From NCBI RefSeq assembly GCF_001644025.1, contig NZ_LUUK01000044.1:1-49280 (forward strand): DNA of 49,280 nucleotides, in the 5' to 3' direction. The translations under genes and the position numbers were made by a program. The notes beneath the pieces were generated by a model. It did no database searches and was not told where the DNA came from. It was given only the letters and a program-made list of their open reading frames with translations. The stretch is from Methylomonas koyamae. Its GTDB lineage: Bacteria; Pseudomonadota; Gammaproteobacteria; Methylococcales; Methylomonadaceae. Shown here piece after piece: positions 17,720 to 26,613 of the stretch (position 1 is its first letter; each line of letters begins with the position of its first letter).

Positions 17720-18810
17720 TATTCGTCGCCCCCTAAACCCAACCAGTTAGCCTTCAACGCCACCGCGCCCTTGACGGCTATTTGCTCGTTACCGGTCAAC
17801 GGGCCGTTAACCAAAGTCACATCGGCTTGTTTACCAGCCACGCTGACCTCGGTCACCGCGAAGCCTTCGGCATTGCGCACGAATACATAACTATGGCCTT
17901 CGTTTTGCGCCAACGCGGTATTCGGTACCCGGAAACCGGTCTGACCACCGCCCAGCAGTTTGACGTTGACGCTTTGACCGACGCGTAAGCCCTCGGCCTT
18001 GCCATCGAGCACGGCCCGGGCGGCGACGGTTTGGTTATCTCGGTTGACGCTTTGGCCCAGCAAAGCAACGCGGGCGACGATACCGCTATCTTCGACGCCG
18101 ACGCTGTCGCCAATCTTGACCTGCCCCATCCGTTCTTGCGGAATATTGATTTCCAGCCACAATTGCGAGAGATCGGCGACCCGGAACAGCGGCGTCTGCA
18201 TATCCAATCGACTGCCCAACACCACCAGCCGTTCCAATACCACGCCATCCAGCGGAGAGCGGATCGCCAGTTGGTTATTCAAGCGCTTGGTTTTCGCCAG
18301 TTGCTTAATTTCGCCAACCGACATGCCCGCAAGCTCGAGCAATTGTCTGGTTTCATCGGCCTTGGCCGATTTGCTGCCATGCAACACTTCGGTTTCTTGC
18401 AAACGCCGTTCGGCGATCACGCCTTCCTGCAATAACTTTTGGTCGCGCCCTTGCTCGATATCGGCCAAATTATGCTCGCTACCGGCCGTCAAATAAGCCT
18501 GTTGCAAACCAACCAACTCCGGGCTGTTCAACGTGGCCAGCACCTGCCCCTTGACCACCCGATCGCCAATATTGACGTGAATTTTAGTGACCAGACCCGC
18601 CACGCTGCTGGCGACCAGCGCTTCGCGATCGGCCGGCACAGTCACGCGCGCCGGCGCGTAAAACAGCGGGATGTTCGAGCCGGCGGCAAGAGGCGCCACT
18701 CGCACATCCAGATTGTCGATTTGCTGTTGGGACATGCGAATTTGCGAGAGTTCCGCGCTCGCCTGTCCGCAAGACACGATAAAAAAACCGCACAAAAACA
18801 TCGATCTCAC
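17719..18810 (-). CDS. czcB: Heavy-metal efflux periplasmic adaptor (CzcB family)
   Basis: Bridges the CzcA-type pump and the outer-membrane channel. The 363-residue protein has an N-terminal export signal MRSMFLCGFFIVSCGQASA; IVSC is a loose lipobox (Cys14), but cleavage after QASA is equally plausible. The two lipoyl halves (VASSVAGLVTKIHVNIGDRV near 70-90 and IRSPLDGVVLERLVVLGSRL near 185-205) flank a helical hairpin, and beta-barrel and C-terminal domains follow. It overlaps the channel gene by ATGA and czcA by one base, so the three are coupled. Confidence 0.9.
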   Translation of the reverse strand: MRSMFLCGFFIVSCGQASAELSQIRMSQQQIDNLDVRVAPLAAGSNIPLFYAPARVTVPADREALVASSVAGLVTKIHVNIGDRVVKGQVLATLNSPELVGLQQAYLTAGSEHNLADIEQGRDQKLLQEGVIAERRLQETEVLHGSKSAKADETRQLLELAGMSVGEIKQLAKTKRLNNQLAIRSPLDGVVLERLVVLGSRLDMQTPLFRVADLSQLWLEINIPQERMGQVKIGDSVGVEDSGIVARVALLGQSVNRDNQTVAARAVLDGKAEGLRVGQSVNVKLLGGGQTGFRVPNTALAQNEGHSYVFVRNAEGFAVTEVSVAGKQADVTLVNGPLTGNEQIAVKGAVALKANWLGLGGDE

Positions 18811-20111
18811 GGCGCTACTCCTACTGCCTGATTATAAAAGGCGATATTGCGTTCCAACTTGACCTCTTGCAGCTTGGCGTTACGAATCGCCTCCAAGGCT
18901 CTGGCTTGAATTTTTAACAAATCCAGCAGGTTGATCTCGCCGGCCGAGAAACTGATCTCGGTCATCTTCAAATGGGTTTCGGCGATGTCTTTCAGTTCGT
19001 TGGCAATGGCCAGTTCCGCGCGGGTCACTTCCAGCGCATGCTCGGCTTCGTGCAAATTCTTTTCGAGCTGCCGGTACAAATGTTCGCGTTGGGCCATCGC
19101 ATTGTTCAACTCCAGATTAGCCTTGGCGATTTCCGGCGCGTTGTAAGCATCGCCACCAAACAGCATGACGACGTTCACACCCACGCTTTCGACATTCTGC
19201 CCGCCCCGGCCGTCGCGTTGGCTCTTTGCGCCTACGCCTAGTTTCGGCTGGTTGATCGGATCGGTCGTGCGTATCCATTCGACCTCGGCGCGCCGCCGCT
19301 CGATGATGGCGTTGATGGCATCCAACATCGGATGATCGTTGGCGACCGTGGTAATCTCGCTCTGGCGTTCGCGATAGCTACTCGGCACCTTGGTCAGTGT
19401 CGTGAGATTGGTGTAGGCCTTGCGGCTGTGCATGACTTCGGCTTCCGCCTGCGTCACCAGCGCCCGATTTTGCAAATATTCGCCCTTGGCCAAAAGCAAG
19501 TCGGCGCGCGGCAAATCGCCCAGCTCGACCCGGCGCTCGACCTTTTTCATCAATTGCTCGGAGATCGATAGCGCGTTTTGCGCCTGCTGCAAGCCGATGT
19601 TGGCAATTTCCATATTCCACAAGGCATCGCGCACCAGCCGAACGACTTCCAACTTAACCGCTGCCAGTTGTTTTTGCGCGGCCGCGCCGGCGCGATCCGC
19701 CACGACCTGACCTGCTTCGCGCTGCCCCCATTTCCAGGTGGTGATCTCCACTTGGGCCGACGCTTCCCGCGAACCCAGATCGTCGGCGATCCGATCATCC
19801 ATGTAACCCAATTGCAAGGCCGTGGAACCCGCCACCCAGCTGTCGCTACGCTCGGTCAGAGCCTCGGCCTCCTGGCTCAAGGCCTCGCTGATCAAGCGGT
19901 CGGGGTATTTTTCCAAGGTTTGTTCGATCAAGCCCGGTAAACTCAGTTGCGGATCGGTTTCTATCGGATCGAGATGCTCGACGATCATCGGCCCCGCCGA
20001 CATTGCGTGAACGGGCGGCGGTAACTCAGTGGCCGGCGGCTCCGCCCAACACGCGCCAGCTGACAACAACGCGCCGAACAACGCGTTTGGAATATGACGA
20101 AATCCGGTCAT
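18807..20111 (-). CDS. czcC: Outer-membrane efflux channel, TolC/CzcC family
   Basis: Outer-membrane and periplasmic tunnel of the metal efflux complex. The 434-residue product starts MTGFRHIPNALFGALLSAGACWA, a signal peptide ending before EPPATELPPP. It shows the duplicated long-helix pattern of the family, with coiled-coil blocks around 100-260 and 320-430 and the beta-strand motif PKLGVGAKSQRD. The start was chosen for GGAGAAAAAT just before the ATG; an upstream in-frame ATG would bury the signal peptide. It is the first gene of the czcCBA unit, 117 bases downstream of a small secreted-protein gene. Confidence 0.88.
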   Translation of the reverse strand: MTGFRHIPNALFGALLSAGACWAEPPATELPPPVHAMSAGPMIVEHLDPIETDPQLSLPGLIEQTLEKYPDRLISEALSQEAEALTERSDSWVAGSTALQLGYMDDRIADDLGSREASAQVEITTWKWGQREAGQVVADRAGAAAQKQLAAVKLEVVRLVRDALWNMEIANIGLQQAQNALSISEQLMKKVERRVELGDLPRADLLLAKGEYLQNRALVTQAEAEVMHSRKAYTNLTTLTKVPSSYRERQSEITTVANDHPMLDAINAIIERRRAEVEWIRTTDPINQPKLGVGAKSQRDGRGGQNVESVGVNVVMLFGGDAYNAPEIAKANLELNNAMAQREHLYRQLEKNLHEAEHALEVTRAELAIANELKDIAETHLKMTEISFSAGEINLLDLLKIQARALEAIRNAKLQEVKLERNIAFYNQAVGVAP

Positions 20112-20228
20112 ATTTTTCTCCGAAAATGTAGGTATGCAGAAATCCAGAATACCCGATTTGAAACGGGTGAGCGCCAAAATACCGAGCTTGGCCGAAGCAA
20201 GCCGGACGTCAGCGCGACGTTTGACTAA

Positions 20229-20621
20229 TCAACAGGGAGGCGCGCGAGAAGAATGGAGACTAACACCGGGCTGGATGAGTTCCGGAGGGGGATCGAGACG
20301 ACGGAATACCAAAGTCGCAGACGCTAGCGGTGCTGGGCCGAATATCGACGTGTCGAACGCATGGGAAAGGTTATCGGCGTAAAATAACGGTAAATTGAGC
20401 TTAATTGCCGAACCGACTTCAACCACGGCACTTTGCGCATGGAGCTCGTGATGGATATGGGCCAGCACTTCGTCGGCGTTCGCGGCACGCCATTGCTCGA
20501 ATTCATGCAAATGCCAGCCGCCGACACCGACTTCATCGCCGACATGCGCATGCACCAGCGGGGCTACCAATTGCAGCAACACCAAAAACACCACGAGAAA
20601 CCGACGCAAGAATGCAACCAT
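20229..20621 (-). CDS. Small His-rich secreted protein upstream of czcCBA (CzcI-like)
   Basis: A 130-residue predicted periplasmic protein. It begins MVAFLRRFLVVFLVLLQLVAPLVHA, a clean signal peptide. The mature part opens HVGDEVGVGGWHLHEFEQW and continues with VLAHIHHELHAQS, giving a cluster of seven to eight histidines in about 45 residues, compatible with metal binding. Small proteins at this position in czc operons are often called CzcI and are thought to modulate induction; I make this call from position and composition, not from a firm family motif. It is the first gene on this strand, divergent from the Tim44-like gene. The ribosome-binding site is weak, so the start could differ. Confidence 0.6.
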   Translation of the reverse strand: MVAFLRRFLVVFLVLLQLVAPLVHAHVGDEVGVGGWHLHEFEQWRAANADEVLAHIHHELHAQSAVVEVGSAIKLNLPLFYADNLSHAFDTSIFGPAPLASATLVFRRLDPPPELIQPGVSLHSSRAPPC

Positions 20622-20764
20622 TTTAATGTTTAATACTCTGTATGATGGCGGATTCAGGTAAGCTCGGGTTGTTGCCGTTGGCACGAACCGTTATTCTACT
20701 TGAAAAAGACGATCTTACCCCGACTATCGGCATAGACTTCAATCAACACCAGGTAAACCACAAC

Positions 20765-21712
20765 ATGAACAACAAAACGCGTACTTTAGCCGGCTTGCTG
20801 ATCGCAATGGCCTTGGCGTTCGGCGGCATTGACGCGGCCCACGCCAAGCGCATGGGCGGCGGCAAATCGTTCGGCAGTAAACCCAGTTACAGCACGCCGT
20901 ACCAGCGTCCCACACCCAGCGCGCCGACCAGCCAACCTATCCGCTCGCCGGCTCAGCAACAAGCCGCCGCGCAAAATCAGGCCGCCCGGCAAAACTGGGC
21001 CGGACGTGGTGGCCTGATGGGTATGCTGGGCGGATTGGCGTTGGGCGGCTTGCTCGGTTCGATGTTCTTCGGAGGCGCCTTCGAGGGTCTCAATTTGATG
21101 GATATCGCGCTATTCGCCGGCCTCGCCTTCCTCCTGTACCGGCTGTTCGCCGCCAAATCCGCGCGCCAGCCCGCCGTTGAAGGCGCGCATGCCCGCGAAG
21201 CTTACCCGCCCCAAGCAGATCCGGCGGACTACCGACAACCCGCGCAAAGCACGGCCGGTTTCAACACCGATTTATTATTCGGCAAGGGCAAGGCAGTCGG
21301 TAGCGCTCCGGCGCCGCAAGCCTTCGACGCCGGCAACCTGCCGGCCGGTTTCGACGCGAAAGTCTTTCTGAACGGCGCGCAAAACGTCTATCGACATTTG
21401 CAAGCGGCCTGGGACAACCGGGATCTGGCGGAAATCCGCAGCCTCACTACCGATAAAGTGTTCGCCGAGATACAGGAGCAGCTGCGCGCTTCCGGCGAAA
21501 CCCACAGCACCGAAGTGCTGGCGCTGACCGCTGAATTACTGGATGTCCGGGAAGTCGGTAGCGAACTGGAAGCCTCGGTGCTATTCGATGCCACGATCCG
21601 CGAAAACGGCGGTCAAGCGAACCCCGTAAGGGAAGCCTGGCATTTTACCAAACCGAAATTCAGTAATGAGCCGCGCTGGTATCTGGACGGTATCCAGCAA
21701 ATCGAGAATTGA
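20765..21712 (+). CDS. Tim44-like domain protein
   Basis: A 315-residue exported or membrane-anchored protein. It starts MNNKTRTLAGLLIAMALAFG with a signal sequence ending DAAHA. A low-complexity stretch rich in S, P, Q and A follows (KRMGGGKSFGSKPSYSTPYQ and on to about 75). Next come a glycine-rich hydrophobic segment (GLMGMLGGLALGGLLGSMFFGG) and a second helix (LNLMDIALFAGLAFLLYRLF). The C-terminal ~125 residues (FDAKVFLNGAQNVYRHLQAA onward) form the Tim44-like domain, related to the mitochondrial import motor protein and to bacterial lipoproteins of unknown function. It is followed three bases later by a methyltransferase gene. Confidence 0.85.
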   Translation: MNNKTRTLAGLLIAMALAFGGIDAAHAKRMGGGKSFGSKPSYSTPYQRPTPSAPTSQPIRSPAQQQAAAQNQAARQNWAGRGGLMGMLGGLALGGLLGSMFFGGAFEGLNLMDIALFAGLAFLLYRLFAAKSARQPAVEGAHAREAYPPQADPADYRQPAQSTAGFNTDLLFGKGKAVGSAPAPQAFDAGNLPAGFDAKVFLNGAQNVYRHLQAAWDNRDLAEIRSLTTDKVFAEIQEQLRASGETHSTEVLALTAELLDVREVGSELEASVLFDATIRENGGQANPVREAWHFTKPKFSNEPRWYLDGIQQIEN

Positions 21713-21714
21713 GC

Positions 21715-22332
21715 ATGGCGGCCGACAGTCGCGAGATTCGGCGGCGCTACGACCGGCTGGCGCCGTGGTTCGACGGCCTGGAGAGCGTCCTGGAAGGGCT
21801 TTTCTTCCGCCGCTGGCGCAAGCGACTTTGGGCCGAGGTCCAAGGGCAGCACATACTCGAAGTGGGCGTCGGTACCGGCAAGAATTTTCCGTTTTACCCG
21901 GCCGACGCTCGCGTGACCGCGATAGACTTTAGCCCCAACATGTTGACGATCGCCCAACGCAAGCGCGAACGCAAGGGCCTGAGCGCGGAACTGGCGTTGA
22001 TGGACGTGCAGGCTCTGGATTACGCCGATAACTGTTTCGATACCGTGATCGCCAGCTTCGTGTTCTGCTCGGTACCGCGTCCGCGCAAGGGCTTGAAGGA
22101 ACTTTACCGAGTCTGCAAGCCCGGCGGTCAAGTGCTGCTTTTGGAACACGTATTAAGCGCGAACCGGATCATGGCAGCACTGATGCGGCTGTGCAATCCA
22201 TTAACCGTCCGTCTGTTCGGTGCCAACATCAACCGAGAGACCGTCAAAAACGTCCAATCCTGCCCCTTCCGGCATATCTACGTCGATCCGGCCAGCGGCG
22301 ACATGATCAAACTGATCCGCGCGGTCAAGTAG
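21715..22332 (+). CDS. Class I SAM-dependent methyltransferase (UbiE/PmtA-like)
   Basis: A 205-residue Rossmann methyltransferase. Motif I is ILEVGVGTGKNFPFYP (about 46-61), the acidic end of strand 2 is VTAIDFSPNMLTIA, and motifs II and III are FDTVIASFVFCSVPRP and LYRVCKPGGQVLLLEHV. The pattern EHVLSANRIMAALMRLCNPL resembles phosphatidylethanolamine N-methyltransferases and related membrane-associated enzymes, so a lipid or quinone substrate is possible. The start is the ATG three bases after the Tim44-like stop; a TTG six bases earlier (21709) is an alternative that would overlap that stop. Confidence 0.82.
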   Translation: MAADSREIRRRYDRLAPWFDGLESVLEGLFFRRWRKRLWAEVQGQHILEVGVGTGKNFPFYPADARVTAIDFSPNMLTIAQRKRERKGLSAELALMDVQALDYADNCFDTVIASFVFCSVPRPRKGLKELYRVCKPGGQVLLLEHVLSANRIMAALMRLCNPLTVRLFGANINRETVKNVQSCPFRHIYVDPASGDMIKLIRAVK

Positions 22333-22410
22333 GCCAACGGCATCCCGGTTTTACCATTTGCGCCCCCCGGTCTAAAATGGCCGGACGCTAACGCAATCGG
22401 CTTTGGGTTT

Positions 22411-24387
22411 ATGCCACTTTCACATATCATCGCGCGAGCGCGCCTCTTACTGCTGTTGGCGGTCACCGCCGAACCGACCCATGGCGAGGAAGCGATTTCG
22501 GAGCTTAAATCGCTGTCTCTCCAGGCGCTAAGCAGCAGTACCGTGGCGATCGCCGCCAAGCGCAGCCAGGCGGTCGGCGAAACACCCTCCGCGGTATTCG
22601 TGGTCAATCAGGAAGAAATCCGCCGTTCGGGTTTGCAGTCTATCCCGGAGATTCTCCGCCGAGTGCCCGGCCTGGAAGTCGCCCGAGTGGACGGAAATCA
22701 TTGGGCTATCACCAGTCGCGGTTTCAACGGACTTTACGCCAATAAATTGTTGGTGATGGTGGACGGCCGCACCGTCTACGATCCTCTCAACTCCGGCGTG
22801 TTTTGGAACGAACAGGATTATCCGCTCGAGGATATCGACCGTATTGAGGTGATTCGCGGACCCGCCGCTACAATGTGGGGGTCTAATGCCGTTAACGGCG
22901 TGATCAATATGGTCACTCGCTCCGCGCAGGAGACCCAAGGCACGCTGGTCAGTACCGGCACGAGCCAGGAAGAACCCGGCTTCGTCAGTGTCCGCTACGG
23001 CGGAAAACTCGACAACGACTTGCATTATCGCGTATACGGCAAATACAACCACCGCGACCGTTTGCATCTGAACGGCGGCGATCTGGCTTACGACGCATTG
23101 GACATCGGCCGTGCCGGTTTTCGTAGCGATTGGAGTTTGGACGCTCGCCATAGCTTGATCGCCCAAGGCGACTATTACAACGGTAACACCGACCAGACTC
23201 TAAGCAATCCGCTGGACGGTATGAGCATCTCGGCCGATCCCGGTAAATCCTACGGCGGCAACTTACTGCTTCGCTGGCAGCAGGCGCTGGCCGACGACGC
23301 TCGCCTGCAAATTCGCGGCTACTTCGACCATGCCACCCGCGACCAGTCGTTACTCGACTACAGCCGCGACTCCCTCGACTTGGACATGCAGCACGATTTC
23401 CCCTGGAATGACCATCTGTTGACTTGGGGCGCCGGCTATCGTTACGTCGGCGACATGCTCCAACTTAAGTCGCCGTCGTTGACGATATGCCCGACGCATC
23501 GAGACCGGCATTGGTTCAACCTGTTTGCTCAAGACGAGTGGCGCTTACTGGCGGAAGAACTGCGCCTGGTTTTAGGCGGCCGTCTTGAACATAACGATTT
23601 TAGCGGTTACCAGTTGCAACCCTCCGCCCGCCTACTTTGGCAACCGGCACCCCATCACAGTGCTTGGGCCGGCGTTTCGCGGGCCGTCCGCGTTCCGACG
23701 CGCGTCGAACATGACCTGAATACCTTTTTCTCGTTGGGACCGGGCACGACCGCCAACATTCGCGGCAACCCGAACTTAGCTGCCGAAACGGTCGTCAATT
23801 ACGAGATCGGCTATCGCTTCTTTCCCAATTCGGCGTTTAGTCTGGACACCACCTTGTTCTACGGCGACTATAGCCGACTGACCACGACCGAACCGCTCGC
23901 TCCCGTCAACGGGAATCGGACCATAACGATCCCGCTATTGATCGACAATCAGGCTTATGGCGAAACCTACGGCTGGGAATCGGCTGTGAATTGGCGACCC
24001 GCGCAAAGTTGGCGGTTGCAAGCCAGCTACAGCTTGTTCGGCATGGCGCTGCACAAGCGTCCGGCCAGTTTGGATAGCGCCGCAGAAGCCGCCGAGACCG
24101 CTAGCCCCTCCAACCGCTTCAACATCAGCTCGTACTTGAACCTGCCCCACCAACTGGAATTGGACCTACACTGGTACTACACCGGCCGCTTGCGCAGCCA
24201 AATTGACGGATACCACCGCTTCGACGCGAGACTGGGCTGGCAGCCTAATTTACATCTCGAACTAGCACTCGGCGCCCAGAACCTGCTGGACAACCGGCAC
24301 CTGGAATTCGCACCCAGCCCGGACAATGCCCTGGTTGCCAGCGAAATCGAACGCAATTTTTATCTTAAAGCCACGGTGCGCTACTAA
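22411..24387 (+). CDS. TonB-dependent outer-membrane receptor
   Basis: A 658-residue receptor with a short export signal (MPLSHIIARARLLLLLAVTA). The N-terminal segment LKSLSLQALSSSTVAIAAKR precedes the plug domain. The plug (about 55-170) has TPSAVFVVNQEEIRRSGLQS, then the hallmark VVDGR-type loop LVMVDGRTVYDPLNSGVFW and IDRIEVIRGPAATMWGSNAVNGVINMVT. The remaining ~490 residues are the 22-strand barrel, ending in the aromatic residue motif FYLKATVRY. The stop is directly followed by the YfiR-family gene (TAAATG), so receptor, YfiR and kinase form one operon. The ligand is unknown; no metal-uptake genes accompany it, so a signalling role is as likely as uptake. Confidence 0.92.
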   Translation: MPLSHIIARARLLLLLAVTAEPTHGEEAISELKSLSLQALSSSTVAIAAKRSQAVGETPSAVFVVNQEEIRRSGLQSIPEILRRVPGLEVARVDGNHWAITSRGFNGLYANKLLVMVDGRTVYDPLNSGVFWNEQDYPLEDIDRIEVIRGPAATMWGSNAVNGVINMVTRSAQETQGTLVSTGTSQEEPGFVSVRYGGKLDNDLHYRVYGKYNHRDRLHLNGGDLAYDALDIGRAGFRSDWSLDARHSLIAQGDYYNGNTDQTLSNPLDGMSISADPGKSYGGNLLLRWQQALADDARLQIRGYFDHATRDQSLLDYSRDSLDLDMQHDFPWNDHLLTWGAGYRYVGDMLQLKSPSLTICPTHRDRHWFNLFAQDEWRLLAEELRLVLGGRLEHNDFSGYQLQPSARLLWQPAPHHSAWAGVSRAVRVPTRVEHDLNTFFSLGPGTTANIRGNPNLAAETVVNYEIGYRFFPNSAFSLDTTLFYGDYSRLTTTEPLAPVNGNRTITIPLLIDNQAYGETYGWESAVNWRPAQSWRLQASYSLFGMALHKRPASLDSAAEAAETASPSNRFNISSYLNLPHQLELDLHWYYTGRLRSQIDGYHRFDARLGWQPNLHLELALGAQNLLDNRHLEFAPSPDNALVASEIERNFYLKATVRY

Positions 24388-24963
24388 ATGCCGGCGAAGC
24401 AAAGCTTCCGCATCCGCAAGCCCGGACTTCCGGGTCCCGCCAAGGGGCCGCGACGCGGCTGGCTGCTGGGCTGGCTGCTTTCCGGCATCGTTTGCGCCAC
24501 CGAGCAACACCAGTTTAGCGAACACGAACTAAAAGCCGCGTTCTTATACAACTTCGCGTATTTCGCCAGCTGGCCCGATGACGACATCCATGCGAACTTC
24601 AACATTTGCAGCTATTCCGCCTCGCCGGTGACGCCGGTGTTGGCCCGATTGGTTGACGGCGAACGATTGCACAACCGTCCGTTCCGGCTAATTGTCGATC
24701 CGGGTTCCGATCGACTGAGCGAATGCCAGATTTTGTTCATTCCGCTGCAGCAGGAGCGCATAACGGCCGCCGCGCTGGAACAAATCAAGCCATACCCGGT
24801 GTTGACGGTTAGCGACATACCGGATTTCGAACAACGCGGCGGCATGATTCGACTCGCTAGCGAGGGTCGGCGGATAGTACCCGTGATCCAGATGCGCAAT
24901 GTCTCGAACGGCAACCTGCGAATCAGCTCCAAGTTGTTGCGCAGCTCCCATCTGGTCGAGTAG
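24388..24963 (+). CDS. YfiR-family periplasmic protein (DUF4154)
   Basis: In Pseudomonas, YfiR is the periplasmic repressor of the diguanylate cyclase YfiN. This 191-residue homologue has a long basic N-terminus (MPAKQSFRIRK onward), a hydrophobic segment near 24-37 (WLLGWLLSGIVCA) and the family opener ELKAAFLYNFAYFASWP. Only two mature cysteines are present, C74 and C113, spaced exactly 39 residues, like the C71/C110 pair of the Pseudomonas protein; a second disulfide is absent. It begins immediately after the receptor stop and ends eight bases before a kinase gene with a YfiN-like sensor, so the kinase is its probable partner. Confidence 0.87.
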   Translation: MPAKQSFRIRKPGLPGPAKGPRRGWLLGWLLSGIVCATEQHQFSEHELKAAFLYNFAYFASWPDDDIHANFNICSYSASPVTPVLARLVDGERLHNRPFRLIVDPGSDRLSECQILFIPLQQERITAAALEQIKPYPVLTVSDIPDFEQRGGMIRLASEGRRIVPVIQMRNVSNGNLRISSKLLRSSHLVE

Positions 24964-24971
24964 GCGGCATT

Positions 24972-26534
24972 ATGTTCAGCGGCACGCCATCCATCAGACA
25001 AAAAATTCTAGCGATGGCGCTTGCCACTGCCTTGCTGACCGGAATCCTGTCCTTGTCGTTTTTTTTGGTTACCGATTTTCATCAGCAGCGACAAACCCTG
25101 CTGGAGCAAAGCAAATTACTCTCGCGCATCCTAGCCAGTAACGTGGCCGCCGCCGTGATTTACCACGATCCGGCCACCGCGACCGAGGTATTGGCCGCGC
25201 TGAAGGAAAAGTCCGACGTGATCTCGGCCCACGTATTCACACCGGACCGCCAGGTTTTCGCGGAATATCGCAGCCGCTTAAGCCAACACATGGCGTTATT
25301 GGCTGAAATCGACCAAGGGATTTCAGCGGGTTCCCACTCCGTCGACACGCTATCCAGCGACGACGCGACCTACCGCTTTAACGACGATTGTCTGGCCGTC
25401 GTCGTACCGATTCGACTGGACAGCCGATGGGTCGGGTTCATCGACCTGCATCTGTCGCTGGCGGAAACTTCGGAACATTTCAGACGCACGGTCCACGAAG
25501 CCGTTTCCGGCTTAGCGATCGCCATTCTATTTTCGGTATTACTAGCCCGCTGGCTGGGGCGGCGGGTCAGCCGTCCATTGCAACGTCTGACCCGTAGCAT
25601 CGAACAAGTCAGCCGCAATCATAGTTTCAACACGCGCCTAAATGCCGACAGTCGCGACGAAACCGGCGTTTTAATCCACAGTTTCAACAACATGCTAGAC
25701 CGACTCGAACAACAGGAACACAACAAGAATGCCCTGATCGTCAAACTATCTCACGCCAAATGGGAAGCCGAGCGCGCCAGCCGCGCCAAATCCGAGTTTT
25801 TGTCGAGGATGAGCCACGAACTGCGCACACCGCTGCACGCCATTATCGGTTTCGGCCAATTACTGGAATCGGACCCCGAACACCCGTTAAGCGAGGAGCA
25901 ACACGACTCTGTGCGGCATATCCTGAATTCCGGAAATCACTTGCTGGCGCTGATCAGCGAGTTGCTGGACCTCGCTACCGTGGAAAGCGGCAAACTGAAT
26001 CTGGTACCCGGACCGATCGAGTGCCGATCGCTGGTCGAGGAAACCGTCCGACTTGTCACCCCGCAAGTTCATCAAGCGGGACTGCAAATCGGCATCAGCG
26101 GCGGCGAAGCGCTACCGCCAGCGAGCGCCGATCGTTTGCGTTTGAAACAGTGCTTGTTGAATTTGCTGTCGAACGCCGTGAAATACAACCGCGCCGACGG
26201 CACGATCCAGGTATCGATCTTCATGGCCGAGACCAAAGTCGCAATCGCCGTCGAAGATAGCGGCCGCGGCATCGCCGCCGAGAATATGCCCCTGCTGTTT
26301 CAACCCTTCACCCGTTTTCATTTGGAACAGGAAACCATCGAAGGCACCGGGATCGGTCTTTTGATCACCAAACACATGGTGGAGTTGATGAACGGCGAAT
26401 TATTGGTCGACAGTAGGCCCGGCGTGGGCAGTCGCTTCACGATTTTACTGCCGGTCGCCTCCACCGACGCCGACCAGTCGGAGCCCGGGGTTTATACCGG
26501 ATACGGCGTGACCCCTGAGTCCAGTCAAGGGTAG
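24972..26534 (+). CDS. Membrane sensor histidine kinase with CHASE8-type sensor
   Basis: A 520-residue kinase. TM1 is about 12-33. A periplasmic domain (about 35-170) contains ILASNVAAAVIYHDPATATEVLAAL, the pattern of the CHASE8 sensor of YfiN-type proteins. TM2 is about 173-194 and is followed by HAMP (about 195-247). The dimerisation domain carries SHELRTPLHA with the phosphoacceptor His282. The ATPase domain has the N-box LLSNAVKYN, DSGRGIAAENMPLLFQPF and GTGIGL. There is no receiver domain and no response regulator gene nearby. Its operon partners are a YfiR protein and a TonB-dependent receptor, so the input likely comes through YfiR in the periplasm. Confidence 0.9.
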   Translation: MFSGTPSIRQKILAMALATALLTGILSLSFFLVTDFHQQRQTLLEQSKLLSRILASNVAAAVIYHDPATATEVLAALKEKSDVISAHVFTPDRQVFAEYRSRLSQHMALLAEIDQGISAGSHSVDTLSSDDATYRFNDDCLAVVVPIRLDSRWVGFIDLHLSLAETSEHFRRTVHEAVSGLAIAILFSVLLARWLGRRVSRPLQRLTRSIEQVSRNHSFNTRLNADSRDETGVLIHSFNNMLDRLEQQEHNKNALIVKLSHAKWEAERASRAKSEFLSRMSHELRTPLHAIIGFGQLLESDPEHPLSEEQHDSVRHILNSGNHLLALISELLDLATVESGKLNLVPGPIECRSLVEETVRLVTPQVHQAGLQIGISGGEALPPASADRLRLKQCLLNLLSNAVKYNRADGTIQVSIFMAETKVAIAVEDSGRGIAAENMPLLFQPFTRFHLEQETIEGTGIGLLITKHMVELMNGELLVDSRPGVGSRFTILLPVASTDADQSEPGVYTGYGVTPESSQG

Positions 26535-26613
26535 GGCGGGAACTTCCCTTCACCGGTAACCGTAAGGGCGCAAGGCCGGCCCCCTGGCTTGCGGGTTCCG
26601 GCCGAGCTCGGTG

